A model generated the notes under the pieces. That model searched no databases and was not told where the DNA came from. It saw nothing but the letters and a program-made list of their open reading frames with translations. Of a stretch of 32,382 bases of DNA, positions 1 through 7,112 are shown piece after piece. The first letter of the stretch is position 1, and the number at the start of each line of letters is the position of its first letter. The position numbers and the translations under genes are program-made. The DNA is from Hymenobacter psychrotolerans DSM 18569 (lineage in GTDB: Bacteria; Bacteroidota; Bacteroidia; Cytophagales; Hymenobacteraceae). Where the stretch lies: the NCBI RefSeq assembly GCF_900142395.1, contig NZ_FRAS01000033.1, positions 1 through 32,382 of the forward strand, read 5' to 3'.

Positions 1-227
1 TCCACGTAGCCGGGCGCGAACTGCGGCTGCTGCTCGGCCAGGTCCAGGGCCTTCTCGATGAAGGGCAGCGAGGCGTCGGAGGCTTTGGGCAGGCGCTGGA
101 TTTGCTTGCCCGTGAGGGTGATGAGCACCGGGGCCAGGGCCGCATCCAGGGCATCCAGCGCGTCGTTGATGCGCTTCAGGTCGGCGTCGGTGAGCGTGAT
201 GTCGAGGTTGTCGGAGGATGTGGGCAT
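1..227 (-). CDS. Hypothetical protein, N-terminal part (cut by window edge)
   Basis: The minus-strand frame opens at an ATG at 225-227 and stays open to the left edge, so only the first 75 residues are visible. The protein starts MPTSSDNLDITLTDADL and is rich in Leu, Ala and Asp, with a helical look and no signal peptide or membrane segment, so it is probably cytoplasmic. I do not recognise a domain; it resembles small conserved hypothetical proteins of Cytophagales. It lies 44 bp downstream of another minus-strand gene and may share its transcript. Confidence 0.6.
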   Translation of the reverse strand, partial: MPTSSDNLDITLTDADLKRINDALDALDAALAPVLITLTGKQIQRLPKASDASLPFIEKALDLAEQQPQFAPGYV

Positions 228-271
228 CACTAGAAAAGTGGAAAAGGGTTGGGAAAGGACAACTGGGTTTA

Positions 272-517
272 CTAGTGAATGCCGGGCTGGCCCGTCGGGA
301 ACACCCGGTCGTAGAGCAGGCCCGTGGGAATCTGGCTTTTGTCGAGCAGTTCCAGCAGGCTGTCGGCCACCGCCTGCGGGCGCCCGACCGGCTCGGCGCA
401 GGTAATATCAACAGGAGGCTCAAGTGGGCCGGGTTTGCCGGCCGCAGGGGCTTGCTGGGCCCACGCCGCCGAGGCGAACAGGCATACCAGAAAGAATACG
501 CGGAAAATGTGCTTCAT
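272..517 (-). CDS. Short secreted protein, probably a truncated N-terminal remnant
   Basis: The 81-residue product starts with a clear signal peptide (MKHIFRVFFLVCLFASAAWA, cleavage before QQAP). After a Pro/Gly linker it has a segment with the words LLDKSQIPTGLLYDRVFP. That wording resembles the beginning of much larger exported proteins of Bacteroidota, but here the frame stops 8 residues later and the next gene starts 44 bp on. I therefore suspect that the rest of the gene was deleted. It lies 30 bp downstream of the lipoprotein gene on the same strand. A genuine small secreted protein is the alternative. Confidence 0.5.
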   Translation of the reverse strand: MKHIFRVFFLVCLFASAAWAQQAPAAGKPGPLEPPVDITCAEPVGRPQAVADSLLELLDKSQIPTGLLYDRVFPTGQPGIH

Positions 518-547
518 ACGATACAGGAATAAGTGAAAAAGAAGGGA

Positions 548-1099
548 TTACTGCTGAATATCAAAGCGACCATCGGTGATGGTGATGGTGCGGCCGGGGT
601 CCTGGTTGCTGACGGCCGTGAAGGAAAAGGTGCCCGAGGAGCGCAGGCGCGAGCGGGTGGCAACCGTGAAAACGACCTGGCCCGTATGCTGTGCGTCCGT
701 CACATACACCTCCCGCGAATAATCTCTGGGACGGTAGGTGGCGTGGTCGAGGCAATAACGATCCACTTGCTCAGGATATGGCGGCGTCGTTTGGTTGAGT
801 TGGAAGGTGCCTGGTTGGCCCACTCGGCGCAGAAATAGCGTAATGGAGGCTTCCTGTCCGCGGTAGGTGCCTTGGAAGCTGATATGGTATAGACTATCAG
901 CGAAGAACCCGCCGTATACTCCTGGCACAGACCCCATGCCGGTACCGAGTTGCTGGGCCACGAACGGCTTGCCGTTGACGTAGCAGCCGGCCGTGTTGGC
1001 GCCGGTCTGTGTGGCGGGCGGCAGTGGGTCGGTGTGCTCCTTTTTGCAGGCAGCGAAGAACAGCAGTGTGAGGGCGAGGAAGAGGCAATTAGCTTTCAT
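548..1099 (-). CDS. Small lipoprotein, hypothetical (DUF6252-like)
   Basis: The 183-residue product starts at MKANCLFLALTLLFFAACKK. The stretch FFAAC is a lipobox, so the mature protein should be anchored through its Cys at about residue 18. A longer frame from 1144 would put 15 residues ahead of the signal peptide, so I chose the inner ATG. The mature part contains GCYVNGKPF followed by beta-rich sequence (SITLFLRR, GTFQLNQ, GTFSFTA, GRFDIQQ), the pattern of small Bacteroidota lipoproteins of the DUF6252 type; that family name is a tentative recall. The role is unknown. It heads a possible minus-strand transcript with the two genes at 517-272 and 227-1. Confidence 0.7.
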   Translation of the reverse strand: MKANCLFLALTLLFFAACKKEHTDPLPPATQTGANTAGCYVNGKPFVAQQLGTGMGSVPGVYGGFFADSLYHISFQGTYRGQEASITLFLRRVGQPGTFQLNQTTPPYPEQVDRYCLDHATYRPRDYSREVYVTDAQHTGQVVFTVATRSRLRSSGTFSFTAVSNQDPGRTITITDGRFDIQQ

Positions 1100-1443
1100 G
1101 GCAGCAGCAGGAAAAGAAGGTTCAACGAAAAAAGCCCCAAACACACAACATCACCGGCCACCAAAACGGCAGCAACAGCAACGCGGGGAGCAGGGGCAAA
1201 CGGTGTGCGAAGGCAGGAGCAGCGCGGCCCGGCGCGGTAAAGGATAGGTGCGGGCGGCGGCGGTAGGAATAGGAGGCGGTAACGGGTATAAGTATAGGGA
1301 TATTTTATACGCGCGCTATACAGCTGCTGAAAAATAATGTCAATGAATCAGACTTCAGAAAGCCTCTCCGGCGCCGCTGCCCTGCCGCTTTCCTGCCTGT
1401 CAGGCTGGTTTCCAGCCAGGCTACTTCTGACTTTTGCAGCCCG
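1100..1443. other. Gene-free stretch with an AT-rich core
   Basis: I see no convincing gene in this stretch. The part around 1280-1340 is much more AT-rich than its surroundings (TATAAGTATAGGGATATTTT) and could hold the promoter of the lipoprotein gene that starts at 1099, though I cannot place its elements with confidence. Nearer the barrel gene a short hairpin (GGCTGG-TTT-CCAGCC, 1403-1417) lies 27 nt past that gene's stop. It has no T-run, so it is at best a weak terminator. Confidence 0.4.
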
Positions 1444-3363
1444 CTACTCGTAAATCACGGCGCCGGGCTGCCCGAAGCTGAAGTCGCTGAAGTCGTAGTA
1501 GGAGCGGGAGCTTTCGTAGAGGCTGAAGCCGTTGGGCGTGGCCAGCCCGCGCGGGTAGAAGCCCAGCAGAATCTGGAACGTGCGCAGCGGCAGGTATTCG
1601 TTGCGGAAGCGCAGGCCCACCCCAAAGCCGGTGTAGGGCTTTTCGTGGATGGGCAGCGTGCGGTTGGGCGTGTTCACGTTCAGCCAAGCCGCATCGGCAA
1701 ACACGAGCATGGCCAGCCGGAAGCCCAGAAACGAGACGGGCGTAAACACGGTGGTTTCGTAGTTGAGCACGATACGGCTGGTGCCGCGCAGGTTGGTGGC
1801 CGGCGAGAAGCCGCGCAGGCCCCGGTCGCCGTTGATGGCCAGCAGCTGCTCGCCGGGGCGGCGGTGCAGGCCGATGGCGTTGCGGCTCCACAGAAAATGC
1901 CGCCACTGGAAGTTGCCGGCGTGATAAAGCCGCGTGAAATACAGCAGCTCGGTACTGATGAGGCCCTGCTGCCAGTCGTTGTTGGGCCGCGTCACATAGG
2001 AGCCAAACTCCCCGCTCAGGTAGAGGTAGCCGCCACGCGGGCTGTAGCTGGCCGTGGAGGCCCGCGCCCCGTAGTAGTGGCGGTTTTGCCGCTCGTTCAT
2101 GTCGTAGCCCACCGTGGCGCTCAGCAGCGTACCCGTCGGAATGTCTTCGGTGCGCCCGAAGCCGAACAGGTACTTGTCCTTATAATAGCGCCGCACGCTG
2201 TAGCCTAGCGTGCCCATCACGGTGTTCGAGTTGACGTATTCCGGCGTGGGGCGCACACTGTAGCCGGTGCGGATTATGCGGCCGGCCAGAATCAGGCGGG
2301 CCGGGTTTTCGTAGCCCAGGTCGTAGGAAGGCAGCGGGAAGGCGCGGCCCAGCCAGGCATCCTGAATGTTGAAGCGCTGGGGCGTATACACCGGCCACTC
2401 GCCCGGCGCCGGCAGCTGCGGCGAGCCATCGGGCTGGGGCAGCACGGCGCCTACATCGTAGAAATTGAGGGTGAGCGCGCCCGCGTATTTGGTGTTGATG
2501 GAGTAGAAGCCCCGGCCCAGCGTCACGCCGCCGCGCTTGTTCTGGTGCTCGTTCAGGTAGCGCGCTTCGCCGTAGATGAAGTGGCGGAACGGCACCTGGT
2601 AGCTGCCCTCGTAGCTCCAGGTCTGCGGCTGGTTGCGGCCGTACTCGTAGGAGTTGCGGAACTGGTGGCCCATGCCCAGAAAGTTCTGGTCGCGCACTCC
2701 AATGATGCCCGCGCCCACGTCGCGCACTTCCAGCGAGCCGCTGAGGCTGAACACGTCCTTGGTCACGATTTCCACGTCCACGCTATCCGCAGAGCTGGTA
2801 CGCTCATTCACAAATACGCGGGCGTCCAGCATTTCCGGCGTCTGGCGCAGCAGTCGTTCCGATTCGGCCAGATCCTGCGGCTCCAGCTCTTCGCCCACCC
2901 GAAACAGCAGCACCTGCCGCACCCGTGCCCGGGAAGTTTTTACGTGCAGCATGTTGCCGCCTTTCTCCAGAATGTTGCGCGGCACCCGCGTCGAGTCCGT
3001 GATGCTGTAGCCGAAAGCCGTGAGCGTCCGGATGTTGATGCGCCGCACGATTTTGTAGCTGTGCCGGTCATATTGCCGGTCGAGCAGGGCTGCATCGAGG
3101 CCGGCCTGCTCCTCGCGGCGCTCCGTGAAGTTGAACAGCGCGGCCGCCGCTTTGCCGGCAATGGTCTTGCGCCTGGTGTAGGCTTTCAGGCCATTGAGCA
3201 GCCGTTCCTGGTCGAAGCGGCGGCGCAGCGAGTCGGGGCGGGTGCCGTTGGCGCGCCGTGCAGTGTCGATGGGCGCCACGGCAGTATTCTGGGCCGCGGC
3301 GCTGCCAGCCAGCCCCAGCAGGGCCAGCCACACCATCACCCAAAAACGCACCTGGTTGTTCAT
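1444..3363 (-). CDS. Outer-membrane POTRA/beta-barrel protein, BamA/TamA (surface antigen) superfamily
   Basis: The 639-residue product starts at MNNQVRFWVM with a signal peptide cleaved after Ala24 (SAAA-Q). A start 10 codons upstream would spoil the signal peptide. Residues about 105-203 look like one POTRA unit (the words VRQVLLFRVGEELEPQDLAE and then VDVEIVTKDVF). The rest, to the C-terminus, is alternating amphipathic and aromatic sequence typical of a 16-strand Omp85 barrel, including ARLILAGRI, GGYLYLSGEFGSY and TGFGVGLRFRNEY. Family members insert or translocate proteins across the outer membrane. The single POTRA makes it shorter than BamA, so I call it a BamA/TamA-related paralogue of unknown substrate. 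It stands alone, divergent from the radical SAM gene. Confidence 0.8.
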   Translation of the reverse strand: MNNQVRFWVMVWLALLGLAGSAAAQNTAVAPIDTARRANGTRPDSLRRRFDQERLLNGLKAYTRRKTIAGKAAAALFNFTERREEQAGLDAALLDRQYDRHSYKIVRRINIRTLTAFGYSITDSTRVPRNILEKGGNMLHVKTSRARVRQVLLFRVGEELEPQDLAESERLLRQTPEMLDARVFVNERTSSADSVDVEIVTKDVFSLSGSLEVRDVGAGIIGVRDQNFLGMGHQFRNSYEYGRNQPQTWSYEGSYQVPFRHFIYGEARYLNEHQNKRGGVTLGRGFYSINTKYAGALTLNFYDVGAVLPQPDGSPQLPAPGEWPVYTPQRFNIQDAWLGRAFPLPSYDLGYENPARLILAGRIIRTGYSVRPTPEYVNSNTVMGTLGYSVRRYYKDKYLFGFGRTEDIPTGTLLSATVGYDMNERQNRHYYGARASTASYSPRGGYLYLSGEFGSYVTRPNNDWQQGLISTELLYFTRLYHAGNFQWRHFLWSRNAIGLHRRPGEQLLAINGDRGLRGFSPATNLRGTSRIVLNYETTVFTPVSFLGFRLAMLVFADAAWLNVNTPNRTLPIHEKPYTGFGVGLRFRNEYLPLRTFQILLGFYPRGLATPNGFSLYESSRSYYDFSDFSFGQPGAVIYE

Positions 3364-3464
3364 ATATATGCTGCGCGGCAGCGCTACAGCCACCTTTTTG
3401 CAAGGTACAGCGCCCGCAGAAGATTCCCGAAGCTGATTTCAGGCTGCAAACACTGCCACCGCCC

Positions 3465-3501
3465 GGCCCGCTGCCCGCAATTCGGGGCCTGCGAGCGGGC
3501 C
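3465..3501. repeat. Inverted repeat between divergent genes
   Basis: GGCCCGCT (3465-3472) is matched by its exact reverse complement AGCGGGCC (3494-3501), with a 21-nt GC-rich spacer that can pair partly within itself. It lies between the start of the barrel gene (3363) and the radical SAM gene (3638). It could be a regulatory dyad; nothing shows a function. Confidence 0.3.
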
Positions 3502-3550
3502 GTTTCGCTACGGCTCACCTACTACGCAGGAACCGCGCAAATACTTCAGG

Positions 3551-3584
3551 TTGCCGGAACATTTCTAATGGATTTAGTCTTTTG
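3551..3584 (+). promoter_or_regulatory. Possible Bacteroidota-type promoter for the radical SAM gene
   Basis: TTG at 3551-3553 and TAGTCTTTTG at 3575-3584 approximate the Bacteroidota -33 (TTG) and -7 (TAnnTTTG) elements with a 21-nt spacer. The second element has one extra base relative to the consensus. It lies about 55 bp ahead of the start at 3638. This is pattern matching by eye. Confidence 0.3.
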
Positions 3585-3637
3585 GATAGTGCGTATGTGC
3601 GCGCAAGATTCTATTTTTAAGCCTCGAAACCGCCCCA

Positions 3638-4906
3638 ATGAACGAACAGCGCATCCAGGAAAAGCTAAGTATATTGGCAGACGCCGCGAAGTACGACGTA
3701 TCGTGCTCCAGCAGCGGCGGCAAGCGCAAAAACGTAGACAAAGGCCTGGGCAATGCCGAGGGTATGGGCATTTGCCACAGCTACACCGAGGACGGCCGTT
3801 GCGTGAGCCTGCTCAAAATTCTGCTCACCAACCACTGCATTTTCGACTGCGCCTATTGCGTGTCGCGCCGCTCCAACGACGTGAAGCGCGCCGCCTTCAC
3901 CGTGGATGAAGTGGTGGACCTGACCATGAACTTCTACCGCCGCAACTACATTGAGGGCCTGTTTCTGAGCAGCGGCATCTTTTCCTCGCCCGACTACACC
4001 ATGGAGCGCCTCGTGCGCATCATCAAAAACCTGCGTACCGAGCACAAATTCAACGGCTACATCCACGTGAAGGCCATTCCGGGTGCTTCTGAGGAGCTGA
4101 TTCAGGAAGCCGGCCTCTACGCCGACCGTCTGAGCGTGAACATAGAGCTGCCCTCCGACATGGCGCTGCAGAACCTGGCTCCGGAAAAAAACTACGAGGA
4201 AATCCTGGCTCCGATGGGGCAGATCCGGGACGGAATCCGGCAGAACAAGGAGGAAAAGGCCTTGTTCAAGAAAGTGCCGCAGTTTGCCACGGCCGGCCAG
4301 AGCACCCAGCTCATTGTGGGCGCTTCGCAGGAAAACGACCTGCAGATCATCAACCTCAGCGACTCGCTCTATAAAGGCTACGGCCTGAAGCGCGTGTATT
4401 ACTCCGGCTACATCCCCGTCACCGACGACGCCCGCCTGCCGCAGGTAACGCAGCCGCCCCTCATCCGGGAGCACCGCCTCTACCAGTCCGACTGGCTGAT
4501 GCGCTTCTATGGTTTTCAGGCCGACGAAATTCTCGACCCGGCCCACCCGTTCCTCGATCTGGAAGTGGACCCGAAGCTGGCCTGGGCGCTGCGCAACCGC
4601 CACGTATTCCCGGTAGACGTGAATACGGCCGACTACGAAATGATTCTGCGGATTCCCGGCGTGGGTGCGCGTTCGGCCAAGCGTATTGTGGCAGCCCGCC
4701 GGTTCTCGCCGCTCACCCTCGACCATCTGCACAAGTTTGGCGTGGTACTGAAGCGGGCCAAGTTCTTCCTGACTTGCCGCGGGCAGGCGCTGGAGAAGCG
4801 CGACTACGATGAGCAGACCATCCGCCGCCAGATTCTGTTTGGGGCCGGCTCGGTGCGCTCAGCGCTGGTGACGCAGCAGCTCGACCTGTTTGCGCAGGCA
4901 TCTTAA
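3638..4906 (+). CDS. Putative DNA modification/repair radical SAM protein (TIGR03916 type)
   Basis: The 422-residue product carries the radical SAM cluster motif CX3CX2C at Cys67, Cys71 and Cys74 (NHCIFDCAYCVSRR). The next segment is the characteristic family wording FLSSGIFSSPDYTMERL (about 109-125). A helix-hairpin-helix DNA-binding motif follows near 337-352 (LRIPGVGARSAKRIVAARRF). These are hallmarks of TIGR03916, a family that co-occurs with TIGR03915/TIGR03914 proteins, some of them fused to a uracil-DNA-glycosylase-like domain; hence the predicted role in DNA repair or modification. The reaction is not known. Extra Cys at 23, 46 and 55 lie ahead of the cluster motif. The C-terminus contains QLDLF (414-418), a match to the bacterial sliding-clamp binding consensus. 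The expected partner is not the next gene but lies at 6112. Confidence 0.93.
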   Translation: MNEQRIQEKLSILADAAKYDVSCSSSGGKRKNVDKGLGNAEGMGICHSYTEDGRCVSLLKILLTNHCIFDCAYCVSRRSNDVKRAAFTVDEVVDLTMNFYRRNYIEGLFLSSGIFSSPDYTMERLVRIIKNLRTEHKFNGYIHVKAIPGASEELIQEAGLYADRLSVNIELPSDMALQNLAPEKNYEEILAPMGQIRDGIRQNKEEKALFKKVPQFATAGQSTQLIVGASQENDLQIINLSDSLYKGYGLKRVYYSGYIPVTDDARLPQVTQPPLIREHRLYQSDWLMRFYGFQADEILDPAHPFLDLEVDPKLAWALRNRHVFPVDVNTADYEMILRIPGVGARSAKRIVAARRFSPLTLDHLHKFGVVLKRAKFFLTCRGQALEKRDYDEQTIRRQILFGAGSVRSALVTQQLDLFAQAS

Positions 4907-4985
4907 AACAGCAGGTGGTTGGTTTCGGAGAGAAGATTCACGCACAACAGACTGATCTAACGACAAACTTCTAACGACAGCAGCC

Positions 4986-5171
4986 ATGACCATCTCCCAT
5001 CGCGCCGCCGACGCGCCGGCCTCCACCGCAGAAACCCTCCAGTCTATGAAAGTGGCCCGTATTGCCTGCTGCTGTAAGCTCTCCGACCTACTGCCGCTGG
5101 TGCAGCAGCTGCACCGTGAAACCGTGCGTGGCAACGCCAAAAAACAGGAGCGCCAGTCGGAAGCCGCCTAG
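4986..5171 (+). CDS. Possible small protein, hypothetical
   Basis: This 61-residue frame starts MTISHRAADAPAST and contains three consecutive Cys (IACCCKLSDL, about residues 27-29), ending in a charged tail (NAKKQERQSEAA). Most codons end in G or C, like its neighbours, which argues for coding. However, no homologue comes to mind and the strand opposite is also open. It starts 79 bp after the radical SAM gene and ends 52 bp before the hydrolase, in the same direction. If it is not real, 4907-5223 is simply a 317-bp gap, in which the only other item I see is a 9-bp direct repeat just upstream. Confidence 0.4.
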   Translation: MTISHRAADAPASTAETLQSMKVARIACCCKLSDLLPLVQQLHRETVRGNAKKQERQSEAA

Positions 5172-5223
5172 CCGCGCTGCTTTTCCGCCATAACTTTCTG
5201 CCGCCGGGTGGGGTAGGCGAGGT

Positions 5224-6108
5224 ATGGAGTTTCCGCTTGAACACCACCAGATCCGAACTAATGGCCTGCTGCTGCACGTGGTGCAGTGTGGCCCCACCGG
5301 CGGGGCGCTGGTTGTACTGCTGCACGGCTTTCCAGAGTTTTGGTACGGCTGGCGCCACCAGCTTCAGGCGCTGGCCGCGGCTGGCTGCCGGGTGTGGGCG
5401 CCCGACCAGCGTGGCTACAACCTCAGCGACAAACTCACCCGCACGTCGGACTACCGCATCGAGCAGTTGGGTGCCGATGTGTTGGGGCTGCTGGATGCAG
5501 CCGACACTCAGAAGGCCATGCTCGTGGGGCACGACTGGGGCGCGGCGGTGGTGTGGTGGCTGGCGGAGCACCATCCGGAGCGGCTACAGCGGGTTGCGGT
5601 CCTGAATGTGCCGCACCCAGCGGTGCTGGGCCGCGTGCTGCGTCATCGGCCGCGGCAGTTGCTTAAAAGCTGGTACCTCTTCTTTTTTCAGGTGCCCTGG
5701 TTGCCGGAGCAGCTGTTTCGGCGGCGGGCGTTCCGGTTTGGGCGCAGGGCCCTGCGCGGCACCAGCCGTCCTGGCACCTTCTCTTCCGACGACCTGCGGC
5801 ACTACGTGCGGGCCTGGGCGCAGCCGGGCGCTCTTACCGGTATGCTGAACTGGTACCGCGCCGCGTTCCGCCACACCCGCGCATCGGCACCTTCCCGCCT
5901 GCTTACAGTACCGGTGCGCATCCTGTGGGGCCGGAAAGATGCTTTTCTGGTGCCTGAGCTGGCGCAAGCCAGCCTGGAGCTATGCGAAAATGGCCGCCTC
6001 ACGTATTTCGATGAGGCCACGCACTGGCTGCACCATGAAGAGCCCGCAGCTGTAAACCGGCTGCTGCTGGAGTTTCTGCAGGGCGAATCCGTACCCGTTG
6101 TATCCTGA
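5224..6108 (+). CDS. Alpha/beta-fold hydrolase, epoxide-hydrolase-like
   Basis: The 294-residue product has the oxyanion motif HGFPEFW (34-40), DQRGYNLSD (61-69), and the nucleophile elbow GHDWGA with Asp104. An Asp nucleophile, not Ser, points to epoxide hydrolase or haloalkane dehalogenase chemistry. The acid Asp239 (WGRKDAFL) and base His267 (THWLHHEEP) complete the triad. A cap-domain Tyr in NWYRA (about 209-213) is a typical epoxide-opening residue. I see no signal peptide, so it is cytoplasmic; the natural substrate is unknown. It sits between the two genes of the radical SAM/TIGR03915 pair, and only 3 nt separate its stop from the next start, so it is probably translated from the same message. 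Confidence 0.88.
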   Translation: MEFPLEHHQIRTNGLLLHVVQCGPTGGALVVLLHGFPEFWYGWRHQLQALAAAGCRVWAPDQRGYNLSDKLTRTSDYRIEQLGADVLGLLDAADTQKAMLVGHDWGAAVVWWLAEHHPERLQRVAVLNVPHPAVLGRVLRHRPRQLLKSWYLFFFQVPWLPEQLFRRRAFRFGRRALRGTSRPGTFSSDDLRHYVRAWAQPGALTGMLNWYRAAFRHTRASAPSRLLTVPVRILWGRKDAFLVPELAQASLELCENGRLTYFDEATHWLHHEEPAAVNRLLLEFLQGESVPVVS

Positions 6109-6111
6109 TCT

Positions 6112-7059
6112 ATGAGCCGTTCTCTGTCGCCCACCCGCCGCGCCGCAACACCTGCTGCCGAAAGCTCCATTCGCTCCCGGCCAGGTGCGCCGCTGCTCAC
6201 CAGTCCCGCGCTGGACTATGCCTACGATGGCTCGTTTGAGGGGTTGCTGTCGGTGCTGTTTTCGATTTATGACCGGAAGGCAGCGCCGAACACAATTCAG
6301 CCGATAGGGGCGGTGCAGGGTGGTTTGTTTGTGCAGCCGGTTGAAGTGGACACCAACGAGGCCACAGCAGCCCGCGTGTGGGACGGCCTGCTGCGCTACA
6401 TGGACCAGGAAGCCCGCACCCGGCTGTTTCATGCGTTTCTGAGCGAGCAGCCCGACCGGGAGATGCTGATCTTCCGCTACGCCGATCTGGCCATGCGTTC
6501 CGGCCGCGACATCTCGGAAAACTATACCGACGACAACGTGCGCCGTGTGCAGCGCCTGGCCCAGCAGATGTACCGCGAAAAGCACCGCATGGAGGCCTTC
6601 GTGCGCTTCGAGAAAACGACCGACGGCCTGTTTCACGCCACCATCGACCCGGATTTCGATGTGCTGCCGCTGATTGCGCCGCACTTCACCAAGCGCTACG
6701 CCGACCAGCGCTGGCTGATTTTCGACAAGCGCCGCCGCTACGGGCTCTACTATGACCTCACGCGCACCGACGTAGTAGAATTTGAAACCAGCGCTCCGCA
6801 GCGCAGCACGGCCGTTTCGGCCACGGTGCTCGACGAGCGGGAGCCGCTGTTCAAGCTGCTGTGGCAGTCGTATTTCGACCATGTAAACATCCCGGAGCGT
6901 AAGAATATGAAGCTGCACCGCCGCCACATACCGCTCCGGTATTGGCGCTACCTCAGCGAAAAGCAGCCCCGGGAGCAGCGGTTCGAGCCCATCCGCAACA
7001 AGCGCCCTGTGCAGCCCGGTGGCCCGGCATTGGGCGAGGCCGCGGCGGAAGGCGAGTAG
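6112..7059 (+). CDS. TIGR03915 family putative DNA repair protein (DUF4130)
   Basis: The 315-residue product contains the family opening YAYDGSFEGLLSVLFSIYDR at about 36-55. It continues with LIFRYADLAMRSGRD, EKHRMEAFVRFEKTTDGLF and FTKRYADQRWLIFDKRRRYG, all characteristic of TIGR03915 (DUF4130), the obligate partner of the radical SAM family found at 3638. Some relatives are fused to a uracil-DNA-glycosylase-like domain; this one ends soon after the core and has no such domain. The first 35 residues or so are a basic, Ser/Pro/Arg-rich extension not usual in the family, and no internal Met offers a shorter start before the core. It is probably co-translated with the hydrolase just upstream. 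Its biochemical activity is unknown. Confidence 0.9.
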   Translation: MSRSLSPTRRAATPAAESSIRSRPGAPLLTSPALDYAYDGSFEGLLSVLFSIYDRKAAPNTIQPIGAVQGGLFVQPVEVDTNEATAARVWDGLLRYMDQEARTRLFHAFLSEQPDREMLIFRYADLAMRSGRDISENYTDDNVRRVQRLAQQMYREKHRMEAFVRFEKTTDGLFHATIDPDFDVLPLIAPHFTKRYADQRWLIFDKRRRYGLYYDLTRTDVVEFETSAPQRSTAVSATVLDEREPLFKLLWQSYFDHVNIPERKNMKLHRRHIPLRYWRYLSEKQPREQRFEPIRNKRPVQPGGPALGEAAAEGE

Positions 7060-7112
7060 GAGGGCGGCCGGAAAGGCGTAATTTGCCGCCGGTTCTTTCC
7101 CCGTCTCTCCCT

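Noticed and set aside
2545..3909. A 454-codon plus-strand frame across the barrel gene and into the radical SAM gene
   Set aside because: It spans two real genes in other frames and its sequence has no family features.
3665..4732. A 355-codon minus-strand frame opposite the radical SAM gene
   Set aside because: It has no recognisable motif and lies exactly under a gene with the CX3CX2C and HhH motifs.
5980..6927. A 315-codon minus-strand frame opposite the TIGR03915 gene
   Set aside because: It has no motifs, and the plus-strand frame carries the full family pattern.
6942..7112. N-terminal extension of rmlD
   Set aside because: It would overlap the previous gene and add 57 Arg/Pro/Ala-rich residues ahead of the natural GGSGQLG start.
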